Shown piece by piece: positions 42,503 to 51,387 of a stretch of 64,000 nt of DNA. A model generated the notes under the pieces. The model was not told the origin of the DNA and ran no database searches. It saw only the letters and a list, made by a program, of their open reading frames with translations. Source of the DNA: JAJPGZ01 sp038229295. Its GTDB lineage: Bacteria; Verrucomicrobiota; Verrucomicrobiia; Chthoniobacterales; UBA10450. Location: NCBI GenBank assembly GCA_038229295.1, contig JBBROO010000014.1, positions 1-64,000 on the forward strand, given 5' to 3'. Within the stretch, counting starts at the first letter, position 1, and each line of letters starts with the position of its first letter. The position numbers and the translations under genes are program-made.

Positions 42503-44796
42503 GCTGTTTCCCCCACGATTTGTACTTCCGTTTCCAGCTCGATCCCGCGCTTCGTCCGCGCCGTCGTTTTGATCTGCTCGATCAACTCCAGCATCTCCGC
42601 CGCCGTCGCGCCGCCATCGTTCACAATGAAATTGCCGTGCACTTCCGAGACGCGCGCTTTGCCGACGCTGCAGTTTTTCAAACCCAACTCATCCACCAAT
42701 TTGCCCGCCGGAATGCTGTCGGTGTTTTTGAAAATGCATCCCGCGCTTTTCGCGATCGGCTGCGAAGTGCGGCGCTTCTCCTGTGATTCTTGCAAGCGAT
42801 TGTCGATCTTACTGCGGTCGGCTGGCTCGCCGCGAAAAGTGGCTGCGACCGCGGAATTAGTATCGAGCAATGGGAAGTGCCGGTAATGCACTTCCAGTTC
42901 ATGTCGATCTTTCGTGTGCGGATTTCCCTCGGCATCGAGATAACGAATCCGCACAACGCTCTCGAAAGTCTGCGCACCCATCGCGCCGGCATTCATGCGC
43001 AATCCGCCGCCGACTGCGCCCGGAATTCCTTCCATCCACTCGAGTCCACCGAGATTCGCCCCGCGCGCCGCGTAAGCGATTTCTTTCAACTTCGCGCCGA
43101 CGCCAGCGGTAATCTCATTTCCGTCGATGTCGATCTTATCGAAGTCGCCGCCGCATGGATGGACGACCACGCCGCGAATTCCGCCATCTCGGACTAACAA
43201 GTTCGATCCACGCCCGATGACGAAGAGCGGAAGATTTTCGAGCCGGCAAAAGCGAATCAATTCTGCAAAAGCATTTTCGTTTCGCGGCTCAACCCAAAAA
43301 TCGGCCGGACCGCCCACGCGCAAAGTGGTGTGTTTCGATAACGGCTCATAAAGGCGCACATCTCCTTCTTCGCCGACGATTGCTTTCAATCTCTCCGCGA
43401 TGACGAGATCGGCCGCCAAGATCGACAATTGCTCGTGCACATTTCCGGCGCCGAGACTGAGAACGAGATCGCCCGCATCGATGGCATTGCCGACATCGCG
43501 ATGCACCAGATCCAATCGCGGTTGATAAATCGCCGCGCGATGACCATGCCGGACGATTTCATCGACAATCGTTTGTCCGCTGACTCCGGGAATGGGCGAC
43601 TCGTTAGACCCATAAACATCCGTCACCACCACGCGGTCGGCGTCGTCGAACGACTTCCCAAATTCCTTGCACAACAATTTCGTGCGCGAATAGCGATGCG
43701 GCTGAAACATCGTCACGATGCGTTTCCGTCCACTCGAGCGCGCCGTCTTCAAGGTCGCGCGAATCTCCGTCGGATGATGTCCATAATCATCAACCAACAA
43801 AAATCGATCGCTCTGATATTTGATTTCGAATCGGCGGCGGGCGTGTTGGAATTTGCGCAGCGAGGTCGCGATCTTCTCAAATGGAATCCCGAGTTCCATC
43901 CCAAGCGCGATAACGCCGAGCGCGTTGTGGACATTGTGTTCGCCCGGAACATTCAACACCGCTTCGCCGATTTGTTTGTCGCCACGATAAACGCAAAATA
44001 CGGAAGCGAAATTCTGCAGTTCGAGATCGGCCCCGCGATAATCCGCTTCCTTCGCAAACCCGTAAGAGATCGCGCGTTTGCAAGATCGACATGTGCGTGT
44101 CGCGTTGAGATCGTCGGCGCTGTAAAAGACAGTGCCGCTCGTTTGCTCGAGCAACCGCGTAAACACTTTCTCGATCGCCGCCAAGTCCGCGTAAAAGTCG
44201 AGATGCTCTTCCTCTATATTTAATATGAGCGCGTGCTCCGGATGAAAATATTCGAGGGTGCCGTCGCTCTCATCGCCTTCGGCCACGAACCATTCGCCGC
44301 GCGCATCCCAATGCGCGTTCGTTCCGAGAATCGGAATTTCCGCACCGACGTAATGCGACGGATGCAATCCGCCTTCGCGTAAAACATGCGCCGCCATGGC
44401 CGACGTCGTCGTCTTGCCATGCATTCCGGCGACGATGATGCCGCGTTTGCCGCGCATGATCGCAGCAAGCGCCTCAGCGCGTCGCACCGCGCGCGTCCCA
44501 GCCGCGTTGGCTTTTTGCAAAATGGGATTGTCGATCTTGATAGCCGACGAAAAGACAATTAGCTCAGCATCGTTCACCTCGTCGGCGCGATGTTGTTTAT
44601 GAAATCGAAGACCGAGGCGCTGTAATCGATCTGTTTCCTGTGAGCTCAATCTATCCGAGCCGCTGACGGTGTGACCAAGTTCGAGCAGCAGCGCAGCGAG
44701 CCCGCTCATTCCGCTCCCGGCGACGCCGATGAGATGGACGCGATGCCGTTCCTTCGTCAGAAATTGGCAAAGATCGAGATCAGGCGCGGCGGTCAT
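42499..44796 (-). CDS. murC-murB: Bifunctional MurC-MurB fusion
   Basis: 765 residues from ATG 44796 (MTAAPDLDLCQFL); earlier in-frame starts lie inside murG. Residues 1-460 are MurC, UDP-MurNAc:L-alanine ligase (HLIGVAGSGMSGLA, GMHGKTTTSAM at 124-134, DDYGHHPTEI). Residues from about 470 are MurB, the FAD-dependent UDP-GlcNAc-enolpyruvate reductase (LRVGGPADFWVEP, GRGSNLLVRDGG, WMEGIPGAVGGGLRMNAGA, KSAGCIFKN with Cys in place of the common catalytic Ser). Both domains appear complete. Confidence 0.96.
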   Translation of the reverse strand: MTAAPDLDLCQFLTKERHRVHLIGVAGSGMSGLAALLLELGHTVSGSDRLSSQETDRLQRLGLRFHKQHRADEVNDAELIVFSSAIKIDNPILQKANAAGTRAVRRAEALAAIMRGKRGIIVAGMHGKTTTSAMAAHVLREGGLHPSHYVGAEIPILGTNAHWDARGEWFVAEGDESDGTLEYFHPEHALILNIEEEHLDFYADLAAIEKVFTRLLEQTSGTVFYSADDLNATRTCRSCKRAISYGFAKEADYRGADLELQNFASVFCVYRGDKQIGEAVLNVPGEHNVHNALGVIALGMELGIPFEKIATSLRKFQHARRRFEIKYQSDRFLLVDDYGHHPTEIRATLKTARSSGRKRIVTMFQPHRYSRTKLLCKEFGKSFDDADRVVVTDVYGSNESPIPGVSGQTIVDEIVRHGHRAAIYQPRLDLVHRDVGNAIDAGDLVLSLGAGNVHEQLSILAADLVIAERLKAIVGEEGDVRLYEPLSKHTTLRVGGPADFWVEPRNENAFAELIRFCRLENLPLFVIGRGSNLLVRDGGIRGVVVHPCGGDFDKIDIDGNEITAGVGAKLKEIAYAARGANLGGLEWMEGIPGAVGGGLRMNAGAMGAQTFESVVRIRYLDAEGNPHTKDRHELEVHYRHFPLLDTNSAVAATFRGEPADRSKIDNRLQESQEKRRTSQPIAKSAGCIFKNTDSIPAGKLVDELGLKNCSVGKARVSEVHGNFIVNDGGATAAEMLELIEQIKTTARTKRGIELETEVQIVGETA

Positions 44797-45877
44797 CGTT
44801 CGAATATTTTTCCATGGTATCGACCACGTGCGCCGCGGCATCGGTCGGCGCGAGACGTGATGCGTTTTGCGCCATGCGCTCGAGCGTCGGCCGATCTTCA
44901 ATCAGCTCGCGAATCTTGCGCGCGAAAGAATCGCTGCCAATTTCCGATTCCTTGACCACGACAGCGGCGCCCGCGCGCGCAAAAATTTCGGCGTTACGGG
45001 TTTGATGGTCTTCGGCTGCGTACGGATACGGAATTAAAATCGCGGGTAACGAAAATGTCGCCAGCTCCGCCAGACTGGCCGCGCCCGAGCGCGCGATGCT
45101 GAAATCGGCGGCGCTATAAACTTCTTCCATGCGATGATGAAACGCGGCCACGCACGCCGGAATATTTTCGCGGCGATAATTATCCGCGACGAGGCCTTCA
45201 TCGCGCCCGCCGGTGAGATGAATCACCTGCCAGCGCAAATCGCGCAGCGCGGGCAGAGCTTTGATCATCACCTGATTGATCCCGCTCGCGCCCTGGCTGC
45301 CGCCCATGACGAGCAATGTCGTTAGGTCGTCGCGCAGCCCAAGCTTCTGGCGCGCAACATGTCGATCTACGCGTTTTAATTCCATGCGAATCGGCGTTCC
45401 CGTCACTTCGGTGCGCACGCGCGGGAAAAACGGCGCGCATTCCTTGAAGCCTAACAAGACCGCCCGCACCATTCGCGCGGTCAATCGGTTCGCCTTTCCG
45501 GGAATCGCGTTCGATTCGTGAATGAAAGTCGAGATGCCGCGCATGCGGCCGGCGAGGACGGGCGCGGTCGAAGTGAACCCGCCCATGCCGAGGACGACGT
45601 TCGGTTTGAATGTGCGATAGACCGATCGGCAAACGGACAAGCTTTCGTTGAAGCGCCGGAGAAATCCGAAAATGGCCGGCGAAAATGCGGACGGCAATCC
45701 GACCGTCGGAAGTTTTTCGTAGCGAATCTGGGGACGATCTTTCAACGCCAGCGTGTCGACTTCCTTTTCGGACACGAACAACATCACTTCATGGCCGCGA
45801 TCGCGCAGATTTTCGGCGACCGCGAGACCGGGGAAAAGATGTCCCCCGGTTCCTCCGCATGCGATGACTGCATTCAT
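44780..45877 (-). CDS. murG: UDP-GlcNAc:undecaprenyl-PP-MurNAc-pentapeptide transferase MurG
   Basis: 365 residues. GT28 enzyme completing lipid II at the inner membrane. ACGGTGGHLFPGLAVAENL, LVMGGSQGASGINQ and the C-terminal RSGAASLAELATFSLPAILIPYPYAAEDHQTRNA are diagnostic. It overlaps the MurC-MurB start by 17 bases. The 24-bp gap to ftsW is mostly an AGATCGACA word (45889-45897). Confidence 0.96.
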   Translation of the reverse strand: MNAVIACGGTGGHLFPGLAVAENLRDRGHEVMLFVSEKEVDTLALKDRPQIRYEKLPTVGLPSAFSPAIFGFLRRFNESLSVCRSVYRTFKPNVVLGMGGFTSTAPVLAGRMRGISTFIHESNAIPGKANRLTARMVRAVLLGFKECAPFFPRVRTEVTGTPIRMELKRVDRHVARQKLGLRDDLTTLLVMGGSQGASGINQVMIKALPALRDLRWQVIHLTGGRDEGLVADNYRRENIPACVAAFHHRMEEVYSAADFSIARSGAASLAELATFSLPAILIPYPYAAEDHQTRNAEIFARAGAAVVVKESEIGSDSFARKIRELIEDRPTLERMAQNASRLAPTDAAAHVVDTMEKYSNDDRRA

Positions 45878-45901
45878 AAAAAAGTGATTGTCGATCTTAC
45901 G

Positions 45902-47044
45902 CTAAATTCGCGGCGTCGTTCGCACCTGCATGGTCGTGCGTTTTTTATTGAGCGGTTCGAGAGCGCCTTGCCGGTAAATGTTTAACAGCAACCCGATGCC
46001 GAACAAGCACGCGACGAGATTCGATCCGCCATAGCTGATAAACGGCAGCGGCAAGCCTTTGTTAGGCAAAAGCGACGTGGTCACACCGATGTTGACCGCG
46101 GCTTGCAAGCCGAGCAGCGACACGATTCCGCAGCCGAGCAAAAGTCCGAAGCGATCCTTCGCATGCAGCGCGATCATCATTCCGCAAACAATGATGACGA
46201 CGAACAGAAACACGACGAGCAGACTCACGCGCAAGCCAAGCTCTTCGCCGATCATCGGAAAAATAAAATCGGTGTGGGCATACGGAAGGTACATCATTTT
46301 CTGGCGGCCGTTGCCGAGGCCGAGCCCTTCCATTCCGCCACTGCCCCACGCGATGAGCGCCTGCATCTGCTGCAAGCCGGCGTCCTGTTTGTAATTTTCC
46401 GGATGCATGAAGGCCAGCAGCCGCGCCATCCGCTCCGGCAACAAAGTCGCGGTCAATAACATCGCGCCCAAGCCGCCTAACGATACCAGACCGAGCAGGA
46501 TCGCGTTCGCGCCGGCAACGAACATCATCACAAACGCCGTCGTCCCGATGAGCGTGGTCGTGCCAAGATCGACTTCGGTAATAACGAGCGCGATCAATAA
46601 ACAGATCCCGGCGATCGGAATGACGAATCCGTAAACGAGCGATCCGCTCGCTTTTTCGTAACGCGAAAACCACCAGGCCAAAAAGAAAACGGCCGCCACT
46701 TTCGCGATCTCCGACGGCTGAAAACTAAATGAGCCGAGACCGATCCAGCGGCGCGAACCGTTAATGCGCATGCCGAGATGCGGAACGAAACAAAGTGCGA
46801 GCGTGATCATTGCAACAGCGAACCAGAGCCACCACGTGCGTTGCCAGAAATGGTAATCGACCAGCGCGGCGATCGTGCAGATCGTTAGGCCGACGCCGAG
46901 CCAGACGCCCTGTCGTTTGATGAAGAAATAAACGTCTCCGTGGCTGTCGCGCGCAAATGCGCTGGTGCTGAAAAGCATGACGATGCCGATGACGAGCATA
47001 ATGAGCACAGCCACGAACATCAGATATGCGCTTTTGCGATGCAT
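45902..47044 (-). CDS. ftsW: Lipid II polymerase FtsW
   Basis: 380 residues with about ten membrane segments. SEDS glycosyltransferase of the divisome. Typical blocks are VLIMLVIGIVMLFSTSAFA, WIGLGSFSFQPSEIAK, TLIGTTAFVMMFVAGA, GLGLGNGRQKMMYLPYAHTDFIF and the C-terminal LPFISYGGSNLVACLFGIGLLLNI. The motif at 47049 lies in the 14-bp gap to the LysM gene. Confidence 0.95.
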   Translation of the reverse strand: MHRKSAYLMFVAVLIMLVIGIVMLFSTSAFARDSHGDVYFFIKRQGVWLGVGLTICTIAALVDYHFWQRTWWLWFAVAMITLALCFVPHLGMRINGSRRWIGLGSFSFQPSEIAKVAAVFFLAWWFSRYEKASGSLVYGFVIPIAGICLLIALVITEVDLGTTTLIGTTAFVMMFVAGANAILLGLVSLGGLGAMLLTATLLPERMARLLAFMHPENYKQDAGLQQMQALIAWGSGGMEGLGLGNGRQKMMYLPYAHTDFIFPMIGEELGLRVSLLVVFLFVVIIVCGMMIALHAKDRFGLLLGCGIVSLLGLQAAVNIGVTTSLLPNKGLPLPFISYGGSNLVACLFGIGLLLNIYRQGALEPLNKKRTTMQVRTTPRI

Positions 47045-47058
47045 TGTTAGATCGACAT

Positions 47059-47568
47059 CTACTCGTCGGACTTTTTCGGTTTAGTTGTTTTGTTCGGAAT
47101 CAAAAGCTTTTGGCCGACCTTTAATTTGCGCGGGTCGTCGATGTGATTCAGCGCGAGCAAATCGTCGTACGGAACTTTCAACTTCTTCGCGATCGTCACC
47201 GGGTTCTCGCCCTTGGCGACGACATACGTCTTGTGTGAATCGTCGCCCGCTTTCGAAACAGCGTGCGCCTTCTTAACTTCCATCGGCGCCGCGGTCGCTT
47301 CCGGTTTGATTGTCGATCTTGCAACGTCGCTCGTGTTTTGCGCGGGCAATGTGGCCGGACCTTGTCGCGTCTTGATCGCGTTGAAGGCGATGATTCCCGA
47401 AACGGCGACGACGTGCAGAATCAAAACGATGAGCAACGCGCGGGATAGTTTCATGTTCGGCTCGGCCATCTCTTCGTAATCGGCGGCCGGCACCCGGCGC
47501 ACCGCGGTGGCGCGAAGTTTCTTGCGTTTACGCGTTTTGAACTTCGGAAATCTAAATTTCATTTTCAT
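47059..47568 (-). CDS. LysM-domain membrane protein in the dcw cluster
   Basis: 169 residues from ATG 47568, overlapping the murD stop by 4 bases. A basic cytoplasmic N-terminus is followed by a membrane helix (LSRALLIVLILHVVAVSGIIA), a linker and one C-terminal LysM (TYVVAKGENPVTIAKKLKVPYDDLLALN...LKVGQKLLIP), which binds peptidoglycan. No named dcw function is known to me; its position suggests a division-site role. Confidence 0.85.
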   Translation of the reverse strand: MKMKFRFPKFKTRKRKKLRATAVRRVPAADYEEMAEPNMKLSRALLIVLILHVVAVSGIIAFNAIKTRQGPATLPAQNTSDVARSTIKPEATAAPMEVKKAHAVSKAGDDSHKTYVVAKGENPVTIAKKLKVPYDDLLALNHIDDPRKLKVGQKLLIPNKTTKPKKSDE

Positions 47569-48893
47569 TTCGGAAGCGCTTGCACGAGTGCGCGGAATTG
47601 ATCGCCGCGATCGGCATAACTCTTGAACATGTCGAAGGACGATGTGCCGGGAGAAAAGAGGACGACTTCTCCGGGCTCGGCCGCGCTGTGCGCGCGCTCG
47701 ACTGCATCGGCTAACGAATTGGCGATCTCGCATTTGACCGCGTCTTTCCAATCGCGCGCGATCCGTTCGGCCATTTCGCCGAGCAAGATTGTCGATCTTA
47801 CCTTTTCTTTCACGAGTGGCCGGAGCGACTCGTAGGTAAAGCCTTTGTCTTTGCCGCCGGCGATGAGGACAACCGGTTTGCTTTGCGCGAGCAATGCTTT
47901 CTCGACCGCGTCGAGATTGGTCGCTTTGGAATCGTTAATGTAATCAACGCCGCCGACTTGCCTAACGAACTCGCAACGGTGCGGCTGCGGCTCATAAGTC
48001 GAGAGCGGCGGCACCATCTCTTCGAAGGAAAGTCCGCGCGCCATCCCGGCCGCGAGCGTTGCCATCAAGTTCTCGATGTTATGCGAGCCGCGCAGCTTCG
48101 TGTCAGCCGGACGCAGCACCGGTTTGTTTTCGTAAACGATGGCGCCTTCGCTCAAACGAAAATCAGCGCGGTCGGCGTAGGCGCTGAAGGTGATGGTGCG
48201 CGCGCGAAGCTTCGGAAAACTTTCGGCCGCGTTTACCACCGCGACATCTTCGTTGGTTTGATTTTCGAAAATGCGCAGCTTGGCCGAACGATATTCCGCG
48301 ACCGAGCGGTAACGATCGAGATGATCGGGCGCGAAATTTAACCAGAGGGCGATCGACGGGCGGAAAGTTTTGATGGTTTCGAGTTGAAACGAGCTCACTT
48401 CGACGGTGAGCACATCGAGCGGCGCTTTTTCGCGTGCGACTTCGGAAAGTGGTTTGCCGATGTTGCCGCAAGCGATGGTGCGCTGGCCGCATGCGTTCAG
48501 CATTTGCGCGAGCAATTCCGTCGTTGTCGTTTTGCCATTCGTGCCGGTGATGGCGATGACGGGCAAATCGCACGAGCGCCAGCCGAGCTCGAGCTCGCCT
48601 AACATGTCGATCTTGCGCGACGAAAAATTTTGCGCGAGCGCCGATTCAGGATCGATCCCCGGACTTAAAACAACGAAATCGTATTTGCCGGTGTCGCGGT
48701 CCGCATCCGCGCCGCTAATCACGCGGATATTCTGCGCACGCAAATAATCGATGGTCGATTTCAGCAGCTTCGTCTCGTCCGCGCTGTCGAGCACCGCCAC
48801 ATTCGCGCCTTCACTTTTGAGCAAGAGCGCAGCGGCGGCGCCGCTTAAGCCAGCTCCCAAAACGGCAACGTTCTGTTTTTCGTAGCGCGACAT
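47565..48893 (-). CDS. murD: UDP-N-acetylmuramoylalanine--D-glutamate ligase
   Basis: 442 residues from ATG 48893 (MSRYEKQNVAVLGAG); the longer frame overlaps mraY. Mur ligase adding D-Glu. Rossmann VAVLGAGLSGAAAALLL, Walker-type ITGTNGKTTTTELLAQML, NFAPDHLDRY and YINDSKATNLDAV are present. The AGATCGACA word at 48605 encodes KIDML. It ends overlapping the LysM gene start (ATGA). Confidence 0.96.
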   Translation of the reverse strand: MSRYEKQNVAVLGAGLSGAAAALLLKSEGANVAVLDSADETKLLKSTIDYLRAQNIRVISGADADRDTGKYDFVVLSPGIDPESALAQNFSSRKIDMLGELELGWRSCDLPVIAITGTNGKTTTTELLAQMLNACGQRTIACGNIGKPLSEVAREKAPLDVLTVEVSSFQLETIKTFRPSIALWLNFAPDHLDRYRSVAEYRSAKLRIFENQTNEDVAVVNAAESFPKLRARTITFSAYADRADFRLSEGAIVYENKPVLRPADTKLRGSHNIENLMATLAAGMARGLSFEEMVPPLSTYEPQPHRCEFVRQVGGVDYINDSKATNLDAVEKALLAQSKPVVLIAGGKDKGFTYESLRPLVKEKVRSTILLGEMAERIARDWKDAVKCEIANSLADAVERAHSAAEPGEVVLFSPGTSSFDMFKSYADRGDQFRALVQALPK

Positions 48894-48895
48894 CG

Positions 48896-49996
48896 TTACC
48901 TCAATTTCAGCGTGGCCAATCCAAGCAAGGCAAAGATTCCCGACAAAATCCAAAAGCGGACGATGACCGTGTTTTCCTTCCAGCCGGCCAATTCAAAATG
49001 ATGATGCATCGGCGACATCAGAAAAATGCGTCGCCCAGTCATTTGGAAACTGAGCACCTGCAGAATGACGGAGAACGCTTCGATCACAAACACGCCGCCG
49101 ACGACCGCAAGCAGCAGCTCTTGTTTGCAGCAGATCGCGACGACTCCCATCATTCCGCCGATGGCGAGCGAGCCGGTGTCGCCCATGAAAACTTTTGCGG
49201 GGTGACAATTGAACCAGAGAAATCCGAGTCCCGCTCCGACGAGCGCGCCGCAGAGCACAGTCAGTTCGCCGGCGAATGGATAGAACGGTACCTGGAGATA
49301 TTCGGCGATGCGATAATTTCCGGCCGCGTAGGAAATGAGTGCGTAAGCGAACGCGACCGTGACGGTGCAGCCAATGGCGAGGCCGTCGAGGCCGTCGGTC
49401 AGATTGACGGCGTTGGATGAGCCGACGATGACGAGCGCGAAAAATGCGAAAGTGAACCAGCTCATGTTCGCGATGACGGGCGCTTTGAAGAAGGGGAGAT
49501 AGAGCGAACGCGCCTGCACTTCGAGAAGTGGACTCGTTAGGAAAACGCCCGTGACCAATGCGGCCAGTGCGATTTGAAAAACGAGTTTGATTCGGCCGCT
49601 GATGCCGTCAGTTTTTTTCTTGGTTACTTTCAGGTAGTCATCGGCGAAACCGAGCGCGCCGAGATAAACCAGGCTGAACAACGCCAGCCAGACGAAACGA
49701 TTATCGAGGCGCGCCCAAAGTACGCTCGAAAGAAAAACGGCGCCGATGATGAGCACGCCACCCATGGTCGGCGTTCCTTGTTTCGCTCCGTGCAGCACCG
49801 CGAGATGTCGAACTTCTTCCGCCGTGCGAATCGGCTGGCCGACTTTCAGTGAGATCAATTTGCGGATGACCCAATTTCCGAACACGAGCGAGATAGCGAA
49901 GGCGGTGATGGCGGCGGCGACGGCGCGAAACGTGACGTAAAAGAAAACGTTGAAGCCGCCGACGTGATCACTCAGCCGATGGAGGTAATACATCAT
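48896..49996 (-). CDS. mraY: Phospho-MurNAc-pentapeptide transferase MraY
   Basis: 366 residues, about ten membrane helices; makes lipid I. GTPTMGGVLIIG, FADDYLKVTKKKTDG, NLTDGLDGLAIG, VFMGDTGSLAIGGMMG and SPMHHHFELAGWKE are diagnostic aspartate and histidine motifs. It overlaps the murF stop by 4 bases. Confidence 0.97.
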   Translation of the reverse strand: MMYYLHRLSDHVGGFNVFFYVTFRAVAAAITAFAISLVFGNWVIRKLISLKVGQPIRTAEEVRHLAVLHGAKQGTPTMGGVLIIGAVFLSSVLWARLDNRFVWLALFSLVYLGALGFADDYLKVTKKKTDGISGRIKLVFQIALAALVTGVFLTSPLLEVQARSLYLPFFKAPVIANMSWFTFAFFALVIVGSSNAVNLTDGLDGLAIGCTVTVAFAYALISYAAGNYRIAEYLQVPFYPFAGELTVLCGALVGAGLGFLWFNCHPAKVFMGDTGSLAIGGMMGVVAICCKQELLLAVVGGVFVIEAFSVILQVLSFQMTGRRIFLMSPMHHHFELAGWKENTVIVRFWILSGIFALLGLATLKLR

Positions 49997-51387
49997 GGGG
50001 AATTGGCTAACGAAGAATGGCGAATGACGAATTGCTCGATCACTTGCTCGGTGCGAGCCAAGCGGCTGCCTTTGATCAAAACCAAATCGCCCGGCGCGGC
50101 GATGTCGCCTAACAACTCCGCGGCTTCACTTGTCGATCTTACGGACGAAACTTTTTCCAACCCGGCAGCGCGCGCGGCTTGCGCAATGATATTTCCCATC
50201 TCGCCGATGGTAATGAGCTGGTCGACCTGAAGCGTGGCCGCGGCTTCGCCCACTTCGCGATGACCGCTCTCGGTTTCAGCGCCGAGTTCGCCCATGTGCC
50301 CGAGCACAGCGATGCGCTTCCCTTCGGAATCCAGCTCGATCAACGTGCGCAACGCTGCGCGCATCGAGTCTGGATTGGCGTTGTAACTGTCGTCGATAAA
50401 TTGCACGCCGTTGATTTCTTTGATCTGCAATCGCGCTTTCGTTAGGGGAGCGGACGCTAAGCCGGCGGCGCAATCCTCGAGTGACATTCCAAACGCGCGA
50501 CCAGCCGCCACCGCGAGCAATGCATTCTGCACCATGTGCAAACCGGGCACTGGCAATTGCGCGCGGCAACGATGCGCGCCTTCCAGAATGGTGAAGTCGC
50601 TTCCTTCCGCGCTCTGCGAAATTTCTCCGGAGCAAATCGCGCCCGATGTTGTTCCCGCCAACACGACCCGCGCGCGCGTGCGCGTGGCGATGCTCGCGCT
50701 GAATGGGTCGTCTGCATTCAAGATCACCGTTCCTTCCGCACCGACCGCTTCCGCAAGCGCACCTTTCTCTTGCGCGATCGCTTCGCGCGAACCCATGAAT
50801 TCGATGTGCGCGACGCCGACGTTGGTAATGATGGCGGCGTTAGGCGCAGCGATCTTCGCCAGCGCGGCAATCTCGCCGGGATGATTCATGCCGATCTCCC
50901 ACACCGCAATTTCATCTTGCGACGTCGCTTCCAGCATCGTGCGCGGAAGTCCGATGTGATTGTTGAAGTTGCCTTCCGTTTTCGTGACGCGGTAACAGCG
51001 ACCAAGCACGGCCGCAGCAAAATCTTTGGTGCTCGTCTTGCCGTTACTGCCGGTGATGGCGATCACTTTTAGCGGAAGCGATTTTCGATAATTCGCGGCC
51101 AGATTTTGGTAGGCGACGAGCGTGTCGTCTGCGCGAATGACCGCGAACTTCTTTGGAACTTTTCCCTTCCACGCAAGATCGACAATCGCACCTGCGGCCC
51201 CGGCTTTCGCCGTCGCCTCGACAAATTTGTGGCCGTCAAAATTGTCGCCGCGCAAAGCGACAAATAATTCGCCCGCCTTCACCGTGCGCGAATCGGTGCT
51301 GATTTTGGAAATGGAAACATTTCCGTCGCCCGACTCCAGCCTGGCGCCGGCAAGATCGACAATCTGTAAGATCGACAATGCGTTCAT
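49993..51387 (-). CDS. murF: UDP-MurNAc-tripeptide--D-Ala-D-Ala ligase
   Basis: 464 residues. Adds D-Ala-D-Ala to the nucleotide tripeptide. ITGSNGKTSTKDFAAAVL (P-loop), WEIGMNHPGEIAALAKIA, NVGVAHIEFMGS and FIDDSYNANPDSM are present. Within the first 16 codons two AGATCGACA words in tandem encode LSILQIVDLAG. It overlaps murE by 4 bases. Confidence 0.96.
   Translation of the reverse strand: MNALSILQIVDLAGARLESGDGNVSISKISTDSRTVKAGELFVALRGDNFDGHKFVEATAKAGAAGAIVDLAWKGKVPKKFAVIRADDTLVAYQNLAANYRKSLPLKVIAITGSNGKTSTKDFAAAVLGRCYRVTKTEGNFNNHIGLPRTMLEATSQDEIAVWEIGMNHPGEIAALAKIAAPNAAIITNVGVAHIEFMGSREAIAQEKGALAEAVGAEGTVILNADDPFSASIATRTRARVVLAGTTSGAICSGEISQSAEGSDFTILEGAHRCRAQLPVPGLHMVQNALLAVAAGRAFGMSLEDCAAGLASAPLTKARLQIKEINGVQFIDDSYNANPDSMRAALRTLIELDSEGKRIAVLGHMGELGAETESGHREVGEAAATLQVDQLITIGEMGNIIAQAARAAGLEKVSSVRSTSEAAELLGDIAAPGDLVLIKGSRLARTEQVIEQFVIRHSSLANSP
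51353..51377. repeat. Tandem dimer at the murF 5' end
   Basis: Copies at 51353-51361 and 51369-51377, 16 bp apart. Confidence 0.9.
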
